Assembly: GCF_004522155.1 (NCBI RefSeq)
Contig: NZ_SDEA01000003.1
Coordinates: forward strand, 259,413 to 323,412
Direction: 5' to 3'
DNA from: Paracoccus luteus
GTDB taxonomy: Bacteria > Pseudomonadota > Alphaproteobacteria > Rhodobacterales > Rhodobacteraceae
Length of the DNA stretch: 64,000 nucleotides
The notes below the pieces were generated by a model. It ran no database searches. It saw nothing but the letters and a program-made list of their open reading frames with translations, and had not been told where the DNA came from. Positions 17,140 to 25,016 of this stretch are shown here, one piece after another. The number at the start of each line of letters is the position of its first letter. Position 1 is the stretch's first letter. A program made the position numbers and the translations under genes.

Positions 17140-18518
17140 TGCGCCTGTCGCTGCGCGCGCGGATCTTCCTGATCCTGATGGTGCCGCTGGTGCTGGTGGC
17201 CGCCGCCGCGGGCGCGCTGCGCCACGTGCAGGCCGATCGCATGGTGGCGCAGCTTTACGACAACACCCTGCTGACGGTGGCCTATACCATCTCGCGCGAC
17301 GTCATCGGCAGCGAGGGCGACCTGTTGACCGAGGCGCTGCTGGACAAGCTGACGCGCGCCCTGGGCGATCCGGTCTATTACCGGGTCAGCGCGCCGGGCG
17401 GCGGGTTCGTCACCGGCTATTCCTCGACCCCCGCCCTGCCGCCGGGGGCCGAGGTGCCGGGCGGGGTTCCCGTCTTTTACGACAGCGTCGCCGATGGCCG
17501 CCCGGTCCGCGTGGTCGTCCTGCGCGAGTTCATCTCGGACCCGCAGTTCGACGGCTGGACCACCGTGACCGTCTGGCAGACCGTCCGGCAGCGCGAGGCG
17601 ATGGCCCGCCGCTTCGGGCAGGAATCGGCGGTCCTGCTGACGTCCGTGGTCGCGGCCGCCGGGCTGTTGCTGTGGTTCGGCATCCAGGTCGGGCTGAAGC
17701 CGCTGCACGACGTCCGCGACGCCATCGGCCGACGGTCGGCCGACGATCTGCAGCCCATCCGGCGCTGGGTGCCCCCGGAACTGACCAGCATCGTGGCGAC
17801 CGCCAATTCGCTGTTCGCGCGGCTTTCGGCGGGGTTCGCGCTGCGCGACAGCTTTATCGCCGATGCCGCCCACCAGATCCGCAACCCCGTGGCCGCGCTG
17901 CAGTCGCAGGCCGAGGCGGCACTGCTGGCGCCCGCGTCCACCGACGTCCGGCCGCGCGTCGCCGAAATGACCGCGACCGTCCGCCAGCTGGGGCGGCTGA
18001 CCAACCAGCTGCTGTCGATGGAACGCATCAAGGAAGGCGCGCTGCGGGCCGATTTCCGCCCCGTCGATCTGGACCGGCTGGCCCGCCAGCAGACCACCCG
18101 TCTGGCCGAGGTTCTGCTGCCGCGCGGGGTGACGGTGTCGTTCGACCGGGCGGGCCAGCCGGCGCCGGTGCTGGGCGACCCGGTGATGCTGGACGAGATG
18201 ATCCAGAACCTGCTGGACAACGCGGTCAAATACGGCATCGCCGACGATGGCAGCCTGTCGGTCCGGCTGGATTATGGCCCCGCGCAGGTCGCGATGATCA
18301 TCGCCGACAGCGGGCCGGGGATCCCCCCCGAGGTGCGCGAGCGGGTCTTTGACCGGTTCTTCCGCGTCTCGGACGCGGGCCCCGACGGGTCCGGCCTCGG
18401 CCTGGCCATCGTCAGGGACGTGGCCGAGGCCCACGGCGGACAGGCCGTCGTCCGCGACGTGCCGGCCGGCTGCCGGATCGACGTGATCCTGCCGCTTGTC
18501 GGGCCGGTGGAGCGATAG
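17139..18518 (+). CDS. tctE: sensor histidine kinase TctE
   Basis: 459 aa inner-membrane sensor: membrane helix at about residues 7-27, a periplasmic TctE-type sensor domain (residues 30-165), second membrane helix (about 168-188), then the kinase core with H-box DAAHQIRNPVAALQ, N-box LLDNAVKYG, G1 DSGPGIP and G2 GSGLGLAIV. Phosphorylates TctD. Start codon shares one base with the tctD stop. If tctC is truly broken, this sensor may still drive the remaining transport genes. Confidence 0.92.
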   Translation: MRLSLRARIFLILMVPLVLVAAAAGALRHVQADRMVAQLYDNTLLTVAYTISRDVIGSEGDLLTEALLDKLTRALGDPVYYRVSAPGGGFVTGYSSTPALPPGAEVPGGVPVFYDSVADGRPVRVVVLREFISDPQFDGWTTVTVWQTVRQREAMARRFGQESAVLLTSVVAAAGLLLWFGIQVGLKPLHDVRDAIGRRSADDLQPIRRWVPPELTSIVATANSLFARLSAGFALRDSFIADAAHQIRNPVAALQSQAEAALLAPASTDVRPRVAEMTATVRQLGRLTNQLLSMERIKEGALRADFRPVDLDRLARQQTTRLAEVLLPRGVTVSFDRAGQPAPVLGDPVMLDEMIQNLLDNAVKYGIADDGSLSVRLDYGPAQVAMIIADSGPGIPPEVRERVFDRFFRVSDAGPDGSGLGLAIVRDVAEAHGGQAVVRDVPAGCRIDVILPLVGPVER

Positions 18519-18533
18519 CGGCCAAGGGCGTGA

Positions 18534-18626
18534 AGGACGTCGGCAGACCTGCCGCCGCGGGGTCGCCGATGGCGCAGAAAGGCGGGCAGGACGACGGCAG
18601 ACCTGCCGCCGAGGGGTCGCCGCTGG
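18534..18626 (+). repeat. two 39-nt direct repeats containing a palindrome
   Basis: Copy 1 at 18534-18572 and copy 2 at 18588-18626 differ at three positions; the period is 54 nt. Each holds the perfect palindrome CGGCAGACCTGCCG followed by GCCG(C/A)GGGGTCGCC. The stretch 18519-18749 between tctE and the lrp promoter otherwise shows nothing I can call a gene. The repeat could be an operator pair, a family of intergenic palindromic elements, or two hairpins in the tctE 3' end. Confidence 0.6.
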
Positions 18627-18749
18627 TGTGGCACGCAGGATGACCCCGCCTTCCCTTCCGGGCGACCCGCCGCCGCCTTGGGCGGGGGCGCGCGACCGTC
18701 CCGGCGGCCATGAAGACCTTGCCCCGCCCGCGCGAAATCCATTGCCCGG

Positions 18750-18798
18750 ACTTTCCCATCGGAAAGTCTTGACAGGCCAGATCATCCCCCAGAAAGAT
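18750..18798 (+). promoter_or_regulatory. promoter and palindrome upstream of the Lrp-type regulator
   Basis: ACTTTCC (18750-18756) and GGAAAGT (18761-18767) form a perfect 7-bp palindrome with a 4-nt spacer. Immediately after is a TTGACA -35 (18769-18774) and, 18 nt on, a weak AAAGAT -10 (18793-18798). The placement just upstream of -35 suits autoregulation by the Lrp-family protein encoded next. Confidence 0.55.
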
Positions 18799-18828
18799 CG
18801 CCGTGTCGGCTGGCAACTGGGCAAGACC

Positions 18829-19413
18829 ATGCGGGAGGTGTTCGACAAGCTTGACCGCAGGCTGTCGCGGCTGCTGGCCGAGAACGGGGGCGCCTCGGTC
18901 AACGAACTGGCGACCCGGCTGCAGATCAGCCCGCCCACCGTGCGCGCCCGGCTGAAGTCGCTGGTGGAACGCAACCTGCTGAAGATCGTCGGCGTGCTGA
19001 ACGTCTCGGAACGCCCGGAACTGATCAGCGCCATCATCGGCATCCACGCGAACGGCCAGGGCACGCTGAACGAGATCGCGCGGCGGATGGCGCGGTTGCC
19101 CTTTGTGACCTCGGTCAGCATCGTGACCGGGCGCTATGACATCATCGCCGAAGTCCTGATCGAGGGCGACATGGAGGATCTTTACCGCGTCACCAGCGAG
19201 CTTTTGCCCGGCCTTGCCGAACCCGGCGCGATCCGGGGCAGCGAGACTTTCGTGGTGATGAAGTCGCACAACCGCTGGCTGGGCGTCCCGAAAGGCGTCT
19301 GGGAAGAGGCCGCGGACCCGCCGCCCCGTGGCAGGGGCGGCCGGGACCGGCCCGCAGGGAAACACGAGGGCGGAGCGTCTCCGACCCTCGCAACAGGGGA
19401 GAAGGAAAGATGA
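18829..19413 (+). CDS. Lrp/AsnC-family transcriptional regulator
   Basis: 194 aa from the chosen ATG. N-terminal helix-turn-helix (KLDRRLSRLLAENGGASVNELATRLQISPPTVRARLKSLVERN) and a RAM effector domain (VSIVTGRYDIIAEVLIEGDMEDLYRVT). Typical Lrp proteins are ~155 aa; the extra C-terminal 30 residues are Gly/Pro/Lys-rich and contain the ribosome site of the next gene (GGAGAAGGAAAG), with which the stop overlaps by 4 nt. No good ribosome site precedes the start. First gene of the amino-acid ABC and FAD-oxidoreductase operon, which it probably controls. Confidence 0.85.
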   Translation: MREVFDKLDRRLSRLLAENGGASVNELATRLQISPPTVRARLKSLVERNLLKIVGVLNVSERPELISAIIGIHANGQGTLNEIARRMARLPFVTSVSIVTGRYDIIAEVLIEGDMEDLYRVTSELLPGLAEPGAIRGSETFVVMKSHNRWLGVPKGVWEEAADPPPRGRGGRDRPAGKHEGGASPTLATGEKER

Positions 19414-20207
19414 CAAGCCTCAATGCGCTCGCATGTGCCGCGATACTGGCGGGCACGGCGGCGGTGGCCGCGCCGGCGGCGGCGGGAACGCTGGACGACA
19501 TTCTGGCGCGCGGCGAATTGCGGGTGGCGGTGCAGACGCAGGGCCCCCCGTTCTCGTTCATGGACAAGAACGGCCAGCGCAGCGGCAGCGCCATCGAGCT
19601 GACCACGCTGATGGCCGAGGAGATGGGCGTGAAGGTCGTCTATCTCGACTTTGACTGGGACGGGCTGCTGCCCGCGCTGATGTCGGGCAAGGCCGACATG
19701 CTGGCCGCCGACATGACGCCGACGCTGGCCCGCGCGACCAAGGTCGCCTTCACCAAGCCGTTCATGTATGTCGGCGCCGTCGCCTTCGCCAAGCAGGGCG
19801 GCGACATCGCCTCGGTCGAGGATTGCAGGAAGCCCGGCGCAACGGTCGCGGTCCTGCTGGGATCGACCGGCGAAAAGCTGGCGCCCTCCGTGTTCCCCGA
19901 GGCCGAGATCAAGTCCTTCAAGGGCGGCGGCACGCTGATCCTGGACGCGGTCGCCTCGGGTCAGGCAAGCTGCGGGCTGAACGACAACTCGGCCGTCAAG
20001 GCGCAGGCGGCGGCCTATCCCGAGGGCACCTTCACCATCTTCGACGAGATGCTGTCCAAGGAGCCGCTGGCCTATGCCGTGCGCTACGACTCGATGGACC
20101 TGCTGACCTGGGGCAACCTGTTCATCGACACCGTGGCGCTGGACGGGCGGCTTGAGGCGAACCTGGATTACTGGGTCAACTCGGACGCCTGGAAGGCCGA
20201 CCACTGA
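19410..20207 (+). CDS. polar amino-acid/opine ABC transporter binding protein
   Basis: 265 aa periplasmic solute-binding protein of the bacterial SBP family 3. Signal peptide of ~23 residues ending in an Ala-rich cleavage region (AAPAAAGTLDDI). Mature features: GELRVAVQTQGPPFSFMDKNG, the acidic ligand loop ELTTLMAEEMG, SGKADMLAADMTPTLARATKVAFTKP and GTGEKLAP-like hinge. The ligand class is amino acid or opine from neighbouring permeases and FAD oxidoreductases. Start overlaps the lrp stop (ATGA). Confidence 0.9.
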   Translation: MTSLNALACAAILAGTAAVAAPAAAGTLDDILARGELRVAVQTQGPPFSFMDKNGQRSGSAIELTTLMAEEMGVKVVYLDFDWDGLLPALMSGKADMLAADMTPTLARATKVAFTKPFMYVGAVAFAKQGGDIASVEDCRKPGATVAVLLGSTGEKLAPSVFPEAEIKSFKGGGTLILDAVASGQASCGLNDNSAVKAQAAAYPEGTFTIFDEMLSKEPLAYAVRYDSMDLLTWGNLFIDTVALDGRLEANLDYWVNSDAWKADH

Positions 20208-20214
20208 CCCTGAC

Positions 20215-20242
20215 GCGGCATCGCGGCCCGCCGCGGTGCCGC
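20215..20242 (+). terminator. intercistronic hairpin after the binding-protein gene
   Basis: 12-bp arms GCGGCATCGCGG / CCGCGGTGCCGC with one wobble pair and a 4-nt loop, eight nt after the stop. It lies in the 60-nt gap before the first permease gene, so it probably protects or partly terminates the binding-protein transcript. Confidence 0.6.
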
Positions 20243-20267
20243 CCCTTTCGGCAACCGACGGTGAGAC

Positions 20268-20936
20268 ATGCTGGGCGGACTGAACACGCGCGTGATGATG
20301 GAATACCTGCCGGAGATCTGGCAGGGCTTCCTTGCGACGCTGTTTCTGTCCGCCGCCAGCTTTGCCGGGGCGATGGTGCTGGGGGTCATCGCCTGCGCGC
20401 TGACCATCCAGCCGCTGCGCTGGCTGCGCGCGCCCGCGGTGGTCTATGTCGATGCGATCCGCGCGACGCCGCTGCTGGCGCAGCTGTATTTCCTCTACTT
20501 CGGGCTGCCCCGGCTGGGGGTCGTGCTGCCCGAAATGATGATCGGCATCATCGCGCTGTCGCTGAACTCGGGCGCCTACATGGCCGAGATCATCCGGTCG
20601 GGCATCCTGTCGATCCCCCGCGGCCAGGTCGAGGCGGGGATGAGCACGGGGCTGAGTTACCTGCAACGGATGCGGCTGATCGTGCTGCCGCAGGCGCTGC
20701 GCACCACGGTGTCGCCGGTGATCGGCCAGACCATCGTGCTGGTCAAGGACAGCTCGCTGTTGTCGCTGATCTCGGTGGTGGAACTGACGCGGGCGGGCCA
20801 GCGCATCGCCATCGACCGCTTCATGCCGGTCGAGGGGCTGGTGGCCACGGCGCTGGGGTATCTGGTGCTGTATTACGCGCTGAAATCGGCCGCCGGGGCA
20901 TGGCAGGTCCGCAACAGCATTCCGGGGCGGGGATAG
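20268..20936 (+). CDS. amino-acid ABC transporter permease (HisMQ type), subunit 1
   Basis: 222 aa with five to six membrane helices. The cytoplasmic coupling (EAA) loop is clear: EAGMSTGLSYLQRMRLIVLPQALR near residue 125, and IRATPLLAQLYFLYFGL, typical of polar amino-acid permeases. Pairs with the next gene as a heterodimer. It is separated from the binding-protein gene by a hairpin and from the second permease by only 4 nt. Confidence 0.9.
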   Translation: MLGGLNTRVMMEYLPEIWQGFLATLFLSAASFAGAMVLGVIACALTIQPLRWLRAPAVVYVDAIRATPLLAQLYFLYFGLPRLGVVLPEMMIGIIALSLNSGAYMAEIIRSGILSIPRGQVEAGMSTGLSYLQRMRLIVLPQALRTTVSPVIGQTIVLVKDSSLLSLISVVELTRAGQRIAIDRFMPVEGLVATALGYLVLYYALKSAAGAWQVRNSIPGRG

Positions 20937-20940
20937 GCGG

Positions 20941-21603
20941 ATGTTCTGGTTCTATCTCGAACGCGTCCTGGGTTACTGGCCGGTCCTGCTGAAGGGTCTG
21001 GGGATGACCATCGGCCTGTCGCTGCTGTCGCTGGTGATCGGCGTGGCCATCGGCTTTGCCTTCGGCATCATCCGCGCCGGCCGCAACCGCTGGCTGTCGC
21101 GGGCCCTTGGCCTTTACATCGACCTGTTCCGCGCGACGCCGTTCCTGGTGCAGGTGTTCATCGTCTTCTTCATCCTGCCGGTGATCGGGATCGAGCTTTC
21201 GGCATTTGCCGCGGGCGTCGTCGCGCTGTCGAACATGGCCGCGTGTTTCATCGGCGAGATCGTCGCGGCGGGGCTGAAGGCGGTGCCCGCCGGCCAGCGC
21301 GAGGCCGCGCTGGCGTCGGGCATGACCCGCGCCCAGCAGATGCGGCTGGTGGTGATGCCGCAGGCGGTGCGCATCATAACGCCCTCGCTGGTCGGCCAGT
21401 TCGTGCTGCTGATCAAGGATTCGTCCGTCGTCTCGGCCATCGGGCTGCTGGACCTGACACGCGCGGGCTGGCTGATCGTGCAGTCGGTGCCGAACGGGTT
21501 GCTGGTCTTCGGCATCATCGGGATCGGCTATTTCATCATCTGCTATCCGCTGATCTGGCTGTCGCGCCGGTTGGAACGCCGCAGCCAGGCCGCCTTCCTG
21601 TGA
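20941..21603 (+). CDS. amino-acid ABC transporter permease, subunit 2
   Basis: 220 aa; hydrophobic helices, the [19 protein letters not shown] motif after the first helix pair, and an EAA loop [25 protein letters not shown]. Partner of the preceding permease. The ATP-binding gene starts 20 nt downstream. Confidence 0.9.
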   Translation: MFWFYLERVLGYWPVLLKGLGMTIGLSLLSLVIGVAIGFAFGIIRAGRNRWLSRALGLYIDLFRATPFLVQVFIVFFILPVIGIELSAFAAGVVALSNMAACFIGEIVAAGLKAVPAGQREAALASGMTRAQQMRLVVMPQAVRIITPSLVGQFVLLIKDSSVVSAIGLLDLTRAGWLIVQSVPNGLLVFGIIGIGYFIICYPLIWLSRRLERRSQAAFL

Positions 21604-21622
21604 CTTTGGGACACCCGCACGC

Positions 21623-22348
21623 ATGATCGATTTCTCTGGCGTCAACAAATGGTTCGGCCCGCTGCATGTCCTGCAGGACATCAGCCTGACCGTGGCCAAG
21701 GGCGAGGTCGTGGTGGTCTGCGGCCCGTCGGGGTCGGGGAAAAGCACGCTGATCCGCTGCATCAACGGGCTGGAGCCGTTCCAGTCCGGCAGGCTGATCG
21801 TCGATGGCGCCGATCTGGCCAACCGCAAGGCGTTGCGCGCGCTGCGGATGGAGGTCGGCTTCGTCTTCCAGAGCTTCAACCTTTATCCCCACAAGACGGC
21901 GCTGGAAAACGTGACGCTGGCGCCGATCCATGTGCGGCGGCTGGGCCGCGCGCAGGCCGAGGAAAGGGGCCGGGCGCTGCTGGAAAAGGTCGGCCTCGGC
22001 GACAAGATGGGCAGCTATCCGCACCAGCTTTCGGGCGGCCAGCAGCAGCGCGTGGCGATCGCGCGGTCGCTGTGCATGCAGCCCAAGATCATGCTGTTCG
22101 ACGAGCCGACCAGCGCGCTGGACCCCGAGATGATCAACGAGGTGCTGGACGTGATGGTCAGCCTTGCGCGCGAGGGGATGACGATGATGGTGGTGACGCA
22201 CGAGATGGGGTTCGCCCGCAAGGTCGCCGACCGGGTGATCTTCATGGACCGCGGCGCCATCGTGGAGACCGCGCCGCCGGAAATGTTTTTCACCGCACCG
22301 GCCCACGCACGGACGCGCGATTTCCTCGGCAAGATCCTGCAGCACTGA
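21623..22348 (+). CDS. amino-acid ABC transporter ATP-binding protein (GlnQ/HisP type)
   Basis: 241 aa. Walker [10 protein letters not shown] (about residue 35), Q-loop [15 protein letters not shown], signature [15 protein letters not shown], Walker [16 protein letters not shown] and the switch His in VVTHEMGFA. Energises the two permeases. Length and motifs are standard for polar amino-acid importers. Confidence 0.93.
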   Translation: MIDFSGVNKWFGPLHVLQDISLTVAKGEVVVVCGPSGSGKSTLIRCINGLEPFQSGRLIVDGADLANRKALRALRMEVGFVFQSFNLYPHKTALENVTLAPIHVRRLGRAQAEERGRALLEKVGLGDKMGSYPHQLSGGQQQRVAIARSLCMQPKIMLFDEPTSALDPEMINEVLDVMVSLAREGMTMMVVTHEMGFARKVADRVIFMDRGAIVETAPPEMFFTAPAHARTRDFLGKILQH

Positions 22349-22353
22349 TCCCG

Positions 22354-23616
22354 ATGATGAACCCCGCCGCGCCGCAGGACATCGCCGTGATCGGCGCGGG
22401 CCTTGTCGGGTCGGCCTGCGCGCTGGCGCTGGCGGCGGACGGGCACCGGGTCACGATCTATGACCCCGATCCGCCGGGCGCGGGCACCTCGTCGGGGAAC
22501 GCGGGCGGGATCGTGACCGGGGCGGTGGTGCCGACCGCGACGCCGCAGGTGCTGCGGGCGCTGCCTGCTTACGTGCTGGACCGCAACGGCCCCGCCGTGC
22601 TGCGGCTGCGCCATGCGTCCCGCGCGCTGCCTTGGCTGTGGCGGTTCATCCGCGCGGGCCGCCCGGCCGAGGTCGCGCGGATTGCCGCCGCGCTGTGGCC
22701 GCTGGTGGACGCCAGCCTTGCCGCGCACCGGCATCTGGCCGCGCTGGCGAATGCGGCCGGCATGATCACCGACGAGGGCTGGCTGAAGGTCTATGCGTCC
22801 GACGCCGAGTTCGCGGCCACCGCCCCCGACCGCGCCCTGATGGACCGCTGCGGCGTCCGTTATCAGGTGCTGGACCGGGACGGGGTGATGGCGCTGGAGC
22901 CGGGCCTGAACCCCGATCTGGCGCCGATCGGGCTGCACCAGCCGGAAAGCGGTTTCGTGCGCGATCCGCGCGGGCTGGCGCAGTCCCATGCCGATGCGGC
23001 CTGCGCGCGCGGCGCGCGGCATCTGCGCCAGCGGGTGCGCGGCGTCGCCCGCCGCCCGGATGGCGTGACGGTCCATGCCGACGACGGGCCACAGGACTTC
23101 GACCGGCTGGTGATCGCGGCGGGGGCGTGGTCGGCCAGGCTGGCCCGGCAGTTGGGCGACCGCGTGAGCCTGGATACCGAGCGCGGCTATCACATCGGCT
23201 TCGGCCCGCAGACCGCCGGGCTGCTGCGGCGTCCGGTCGGGCTGCCCGCCCTGGGGATGGTGCTGTCGCCGATGCGGGGCGGCTTGCGGCTGGTCAGCGG
23301 CGACGAACTGGCCGGGCTGACCGCACCGCCCGATTTCCGCCGCATCCGGGCGCTGGTGCCGGCGGCGCAACGCGCGGTGCCGGGGCTGAGGGGTCAGCCG
23401 GTGGCCAGCGAATGGATGGGGTTCAGGCCGTCAACCCCCGATTCGCTGCCGGTGATCGGGGTCTCGCCGCAGGGGGCGCGGGTGGTCCACGCCTTCGGCC
23501 ACGGCCATCTGGGCCTCACGCTGGCGGCGATCACGGCGCTGATGGTCGCCGACGCCGTCGCAGGCCGGCCGCCGCGCGTGGACCCCGCCCCCTACGGCAT
23601 CGGCAGGTTCCGATGA
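22354..23616 (+). CDS. FAD-dependent D-amino-acid dehydrogenase-like oxidoreductase (DadA family)
   Basis: 420 aa DAO-superfamily flavoprotein. N-terminal FAD motif IAVIGAGLVGSACALALAADGH, then GTSSGNAGGIVTGAVVPTATP (DadA-like flavin contact) and a C-terminal FRPSTPDSLPVIGVSPQG with GHGHLGLTL, the second FAD contact. Oxidatively deaminates a D-amino acid or cleaves an opine-like secondary amine, passing electrons to the respiratory chain. Encoded right after the importer whose ligand it presumably consumes. Two adjacent ATGs (22354, 22357) are possible; overlaps the next gene by 4 nt. Confidence 0.82.
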   Translation: MMNPAAPQDIAVIGAGLVGSACALALAADGHRVTIYDPDPPGAGTSSGNAGGIVTGAVVPTATPQVLRALPAYVLDRNGPAVLRLRHASRALPWLWRFIRAGRPAEVARIAAALWPLVDASLAAHRHLAALANAAGMITDEGWLKVYASDAEFAATAPDRALMDRCGVRYQVLDRDGVMALEPGLNPDLAPIGLHQPESGFVRDPRGLAQSHADAACARGARHLRQRVRGVARRPDGVTVHADDGPQDFDRLVIAAGAWSARLARQLGDRVSLDTERGYHIGFGPQTAGLLRRPVGLPALGMVLSPMRGGLRLVSGDELAGLTAPPDFRRIRALVPAAQRAVPGLRGQPVASEWMGFRPSTPDSLPVIGVSPQGARVVHAFGHGHLGLTLAAITALMVADAVAGRPPRVDPAPYGIGRFR

Positions 23617-24950
23617 CCGGCTTTCCGATCACGCTGGCCGCGCCCCGCGAACACCACGGCCCCCTGCCCGACGCGGTGGACGTCACAGTCATCGGCGGCG
23701 GCATCATCGGGCTGATGGCGGCCTGGGCGCTGGCGCGCGAAAGCCAGCGGGTGTTGTTATGCGAAAAGGGCCGCATGGCGGGCGAGCAGTCGGGCCGCAA
23801 CTGGGGCTGGGTGCGCCAGCAGGGCCGCGATCTGGCCGAGCTGCCGATGATGATCGACGCGTTGCGGCTGTGGCGCGACCTGCCGCCGGGGCTGCGTCAG
23901 GCGGCGGGGTTCCGGCAGACCGGCATCACCTATCTGGCGCGGACCGAGGCGCAGCTTGCCGCCTATCAACGCTGGCTGGACGGCGCCCGGCCCCACGGCG
24001 TCGACACGGTGCTGCTGTCGCGCCGGCAGACGGAAACGATGCTGCCGAACGCCGCCGGCTGGATCGGTGCGCTGCACACGCCGTCCGACGGGCAGGCCGA
24101 GCCGCTGGCCGCCGTCCCCGCGCTGGCCCGCGCCGCCGCGGCCGATGGCGTCACGATCCGCGAGGGGTGCGCGGTGCGCGGCCTGCACCTGTCGGCGGGA
24201 CAGGTCGCCGGGGTCGAGACCGAGGCCGGGCCGGTGCGCTGCACCCGCGTCATCCTCGCCGCAGGCGCATGGTCGGCGCTGTTCCTGCGTGCGCATGGGC
24301 TGTCCCTGCCGCAGCTTGCCGTGACCTCCAGCGTCAGCGTCACCGGGCCGCTGCCCGAGCTGCTGCCGGGTGCTGCCGCCGACGACCGTTTCGCCATCCG
24401 CAGGCGCGGCGACGGCGGCTATACGCTGACCCCCTGGTCGCGGCACGAGTTTCACATCGGACCGGCCGCCTTCCGGCACCTGCTGCCGTTCCTGCCGCAG
24501 TTCCTGGCCGACCCCGCCAGCACCCGGTTCCGCATGGCCGCGCCCAAGGGCTTCCCCGACGCATGGCGCACCCCGCGGCGCTGGCGCCTTTCGTCCGCCA
24601 CCCCGTTCGAGACCTGCCGCATCCTCGACCCGCAACCCGACCGGCGCGCGCTGGACGGGATCAGGCGATGTTTCGCCGACGCCTTCCCCGACATCGGCCT
24701 GCCGCCGATCGGTCGGACATGGGCGGGCATGATCGACGTCACCCCGGATTCGCTGCCGGTGATCGACCATGCGCCGATCCCCGGCCTGATCGTCGCCACG
24801 GGGATGAGCGGCCACGGCTTCGGCATCGGTCCCGGCGTCGCCGGACCGCTGGCCGACCTGGCGATGGGGCGGGCGCCGCGGCACGATCTGTCGGCCTTTC
24901 GCTGGGGCAGGTTCGGGCGCTTTCGGCAGCGACCCTCGACCGCGATCTGA
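23613..24950 (+). CDS. FAD-dependent oxidoreductase (DAO superfamily)
   Basis: 445 aa. N-terminal TVIGGGIIGLMAAWALARESQ after a ~20-residue extension, then GEQSGRNWGWVRQQGRD, a motif seen in opine/sarcosine-type and gamma-glutamylputrescine-type oxidases, and a C-terminal AGMIDVTPDSLPVIDHAP plus ATGMSGHGFGIGPG. Lacks any small Fe-S partner nearby, so it may act alone. Coupled to the DadA-like gene by ATGA overlap, suggesting two sequential or alternative oxidations of one imported substrate. Confidence 0.82.
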   Translation: MTGFPITLAAPREHHGPLPDAVDVTVIGGGIIGLMAAWALARESQRVLLCEKGRMAGEQSGRNWGWVRQQGRDLAELPMMIDALRLWRDLPPGLRQAAGFRQTGITYLARTEAQLAAYQRWLDGARPHGVDTVLLSRRQTETMLPNAAGWIGALHTPSDGQAEPLAAVPALARAAAADGVTIREGCAVRGLHLSAGQVAGVETEAGPVRCTRVILAAGAWSALFLRAHGLSLPQLAVTSSVSVTGPLPELLPGAAADDRFAIRRRGDGGYTLTPWSRHEFHIGPAAFRHLLPFLPQFLADPASTRFRMAAPKGFPDAWRTPRRWRLSSATPFETCRILDPQPDRRALDGIRRCFADAFPDIGLPPIGRTWAGMIDVTPDSLPVIDHAPIPGLIVATGMSGHGFGIGPGVAGPLADLAMGRAPRHDLSAFRWGRFGRFRQRPSTAI

Positions 24951-25016
24951 GCGGGGCGGGAGACCTTCTGCCAAGCGTTTCCGCCGCCCGCCCTTGCCGC
25001 CGCCCGCCTGCCTTCC

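Noticed and set aside
18534-18626. Considered as a CRISPR array
   Set aside because: Only two copies, with a 15-nt gap and mismatches, and no cas genes in the window.
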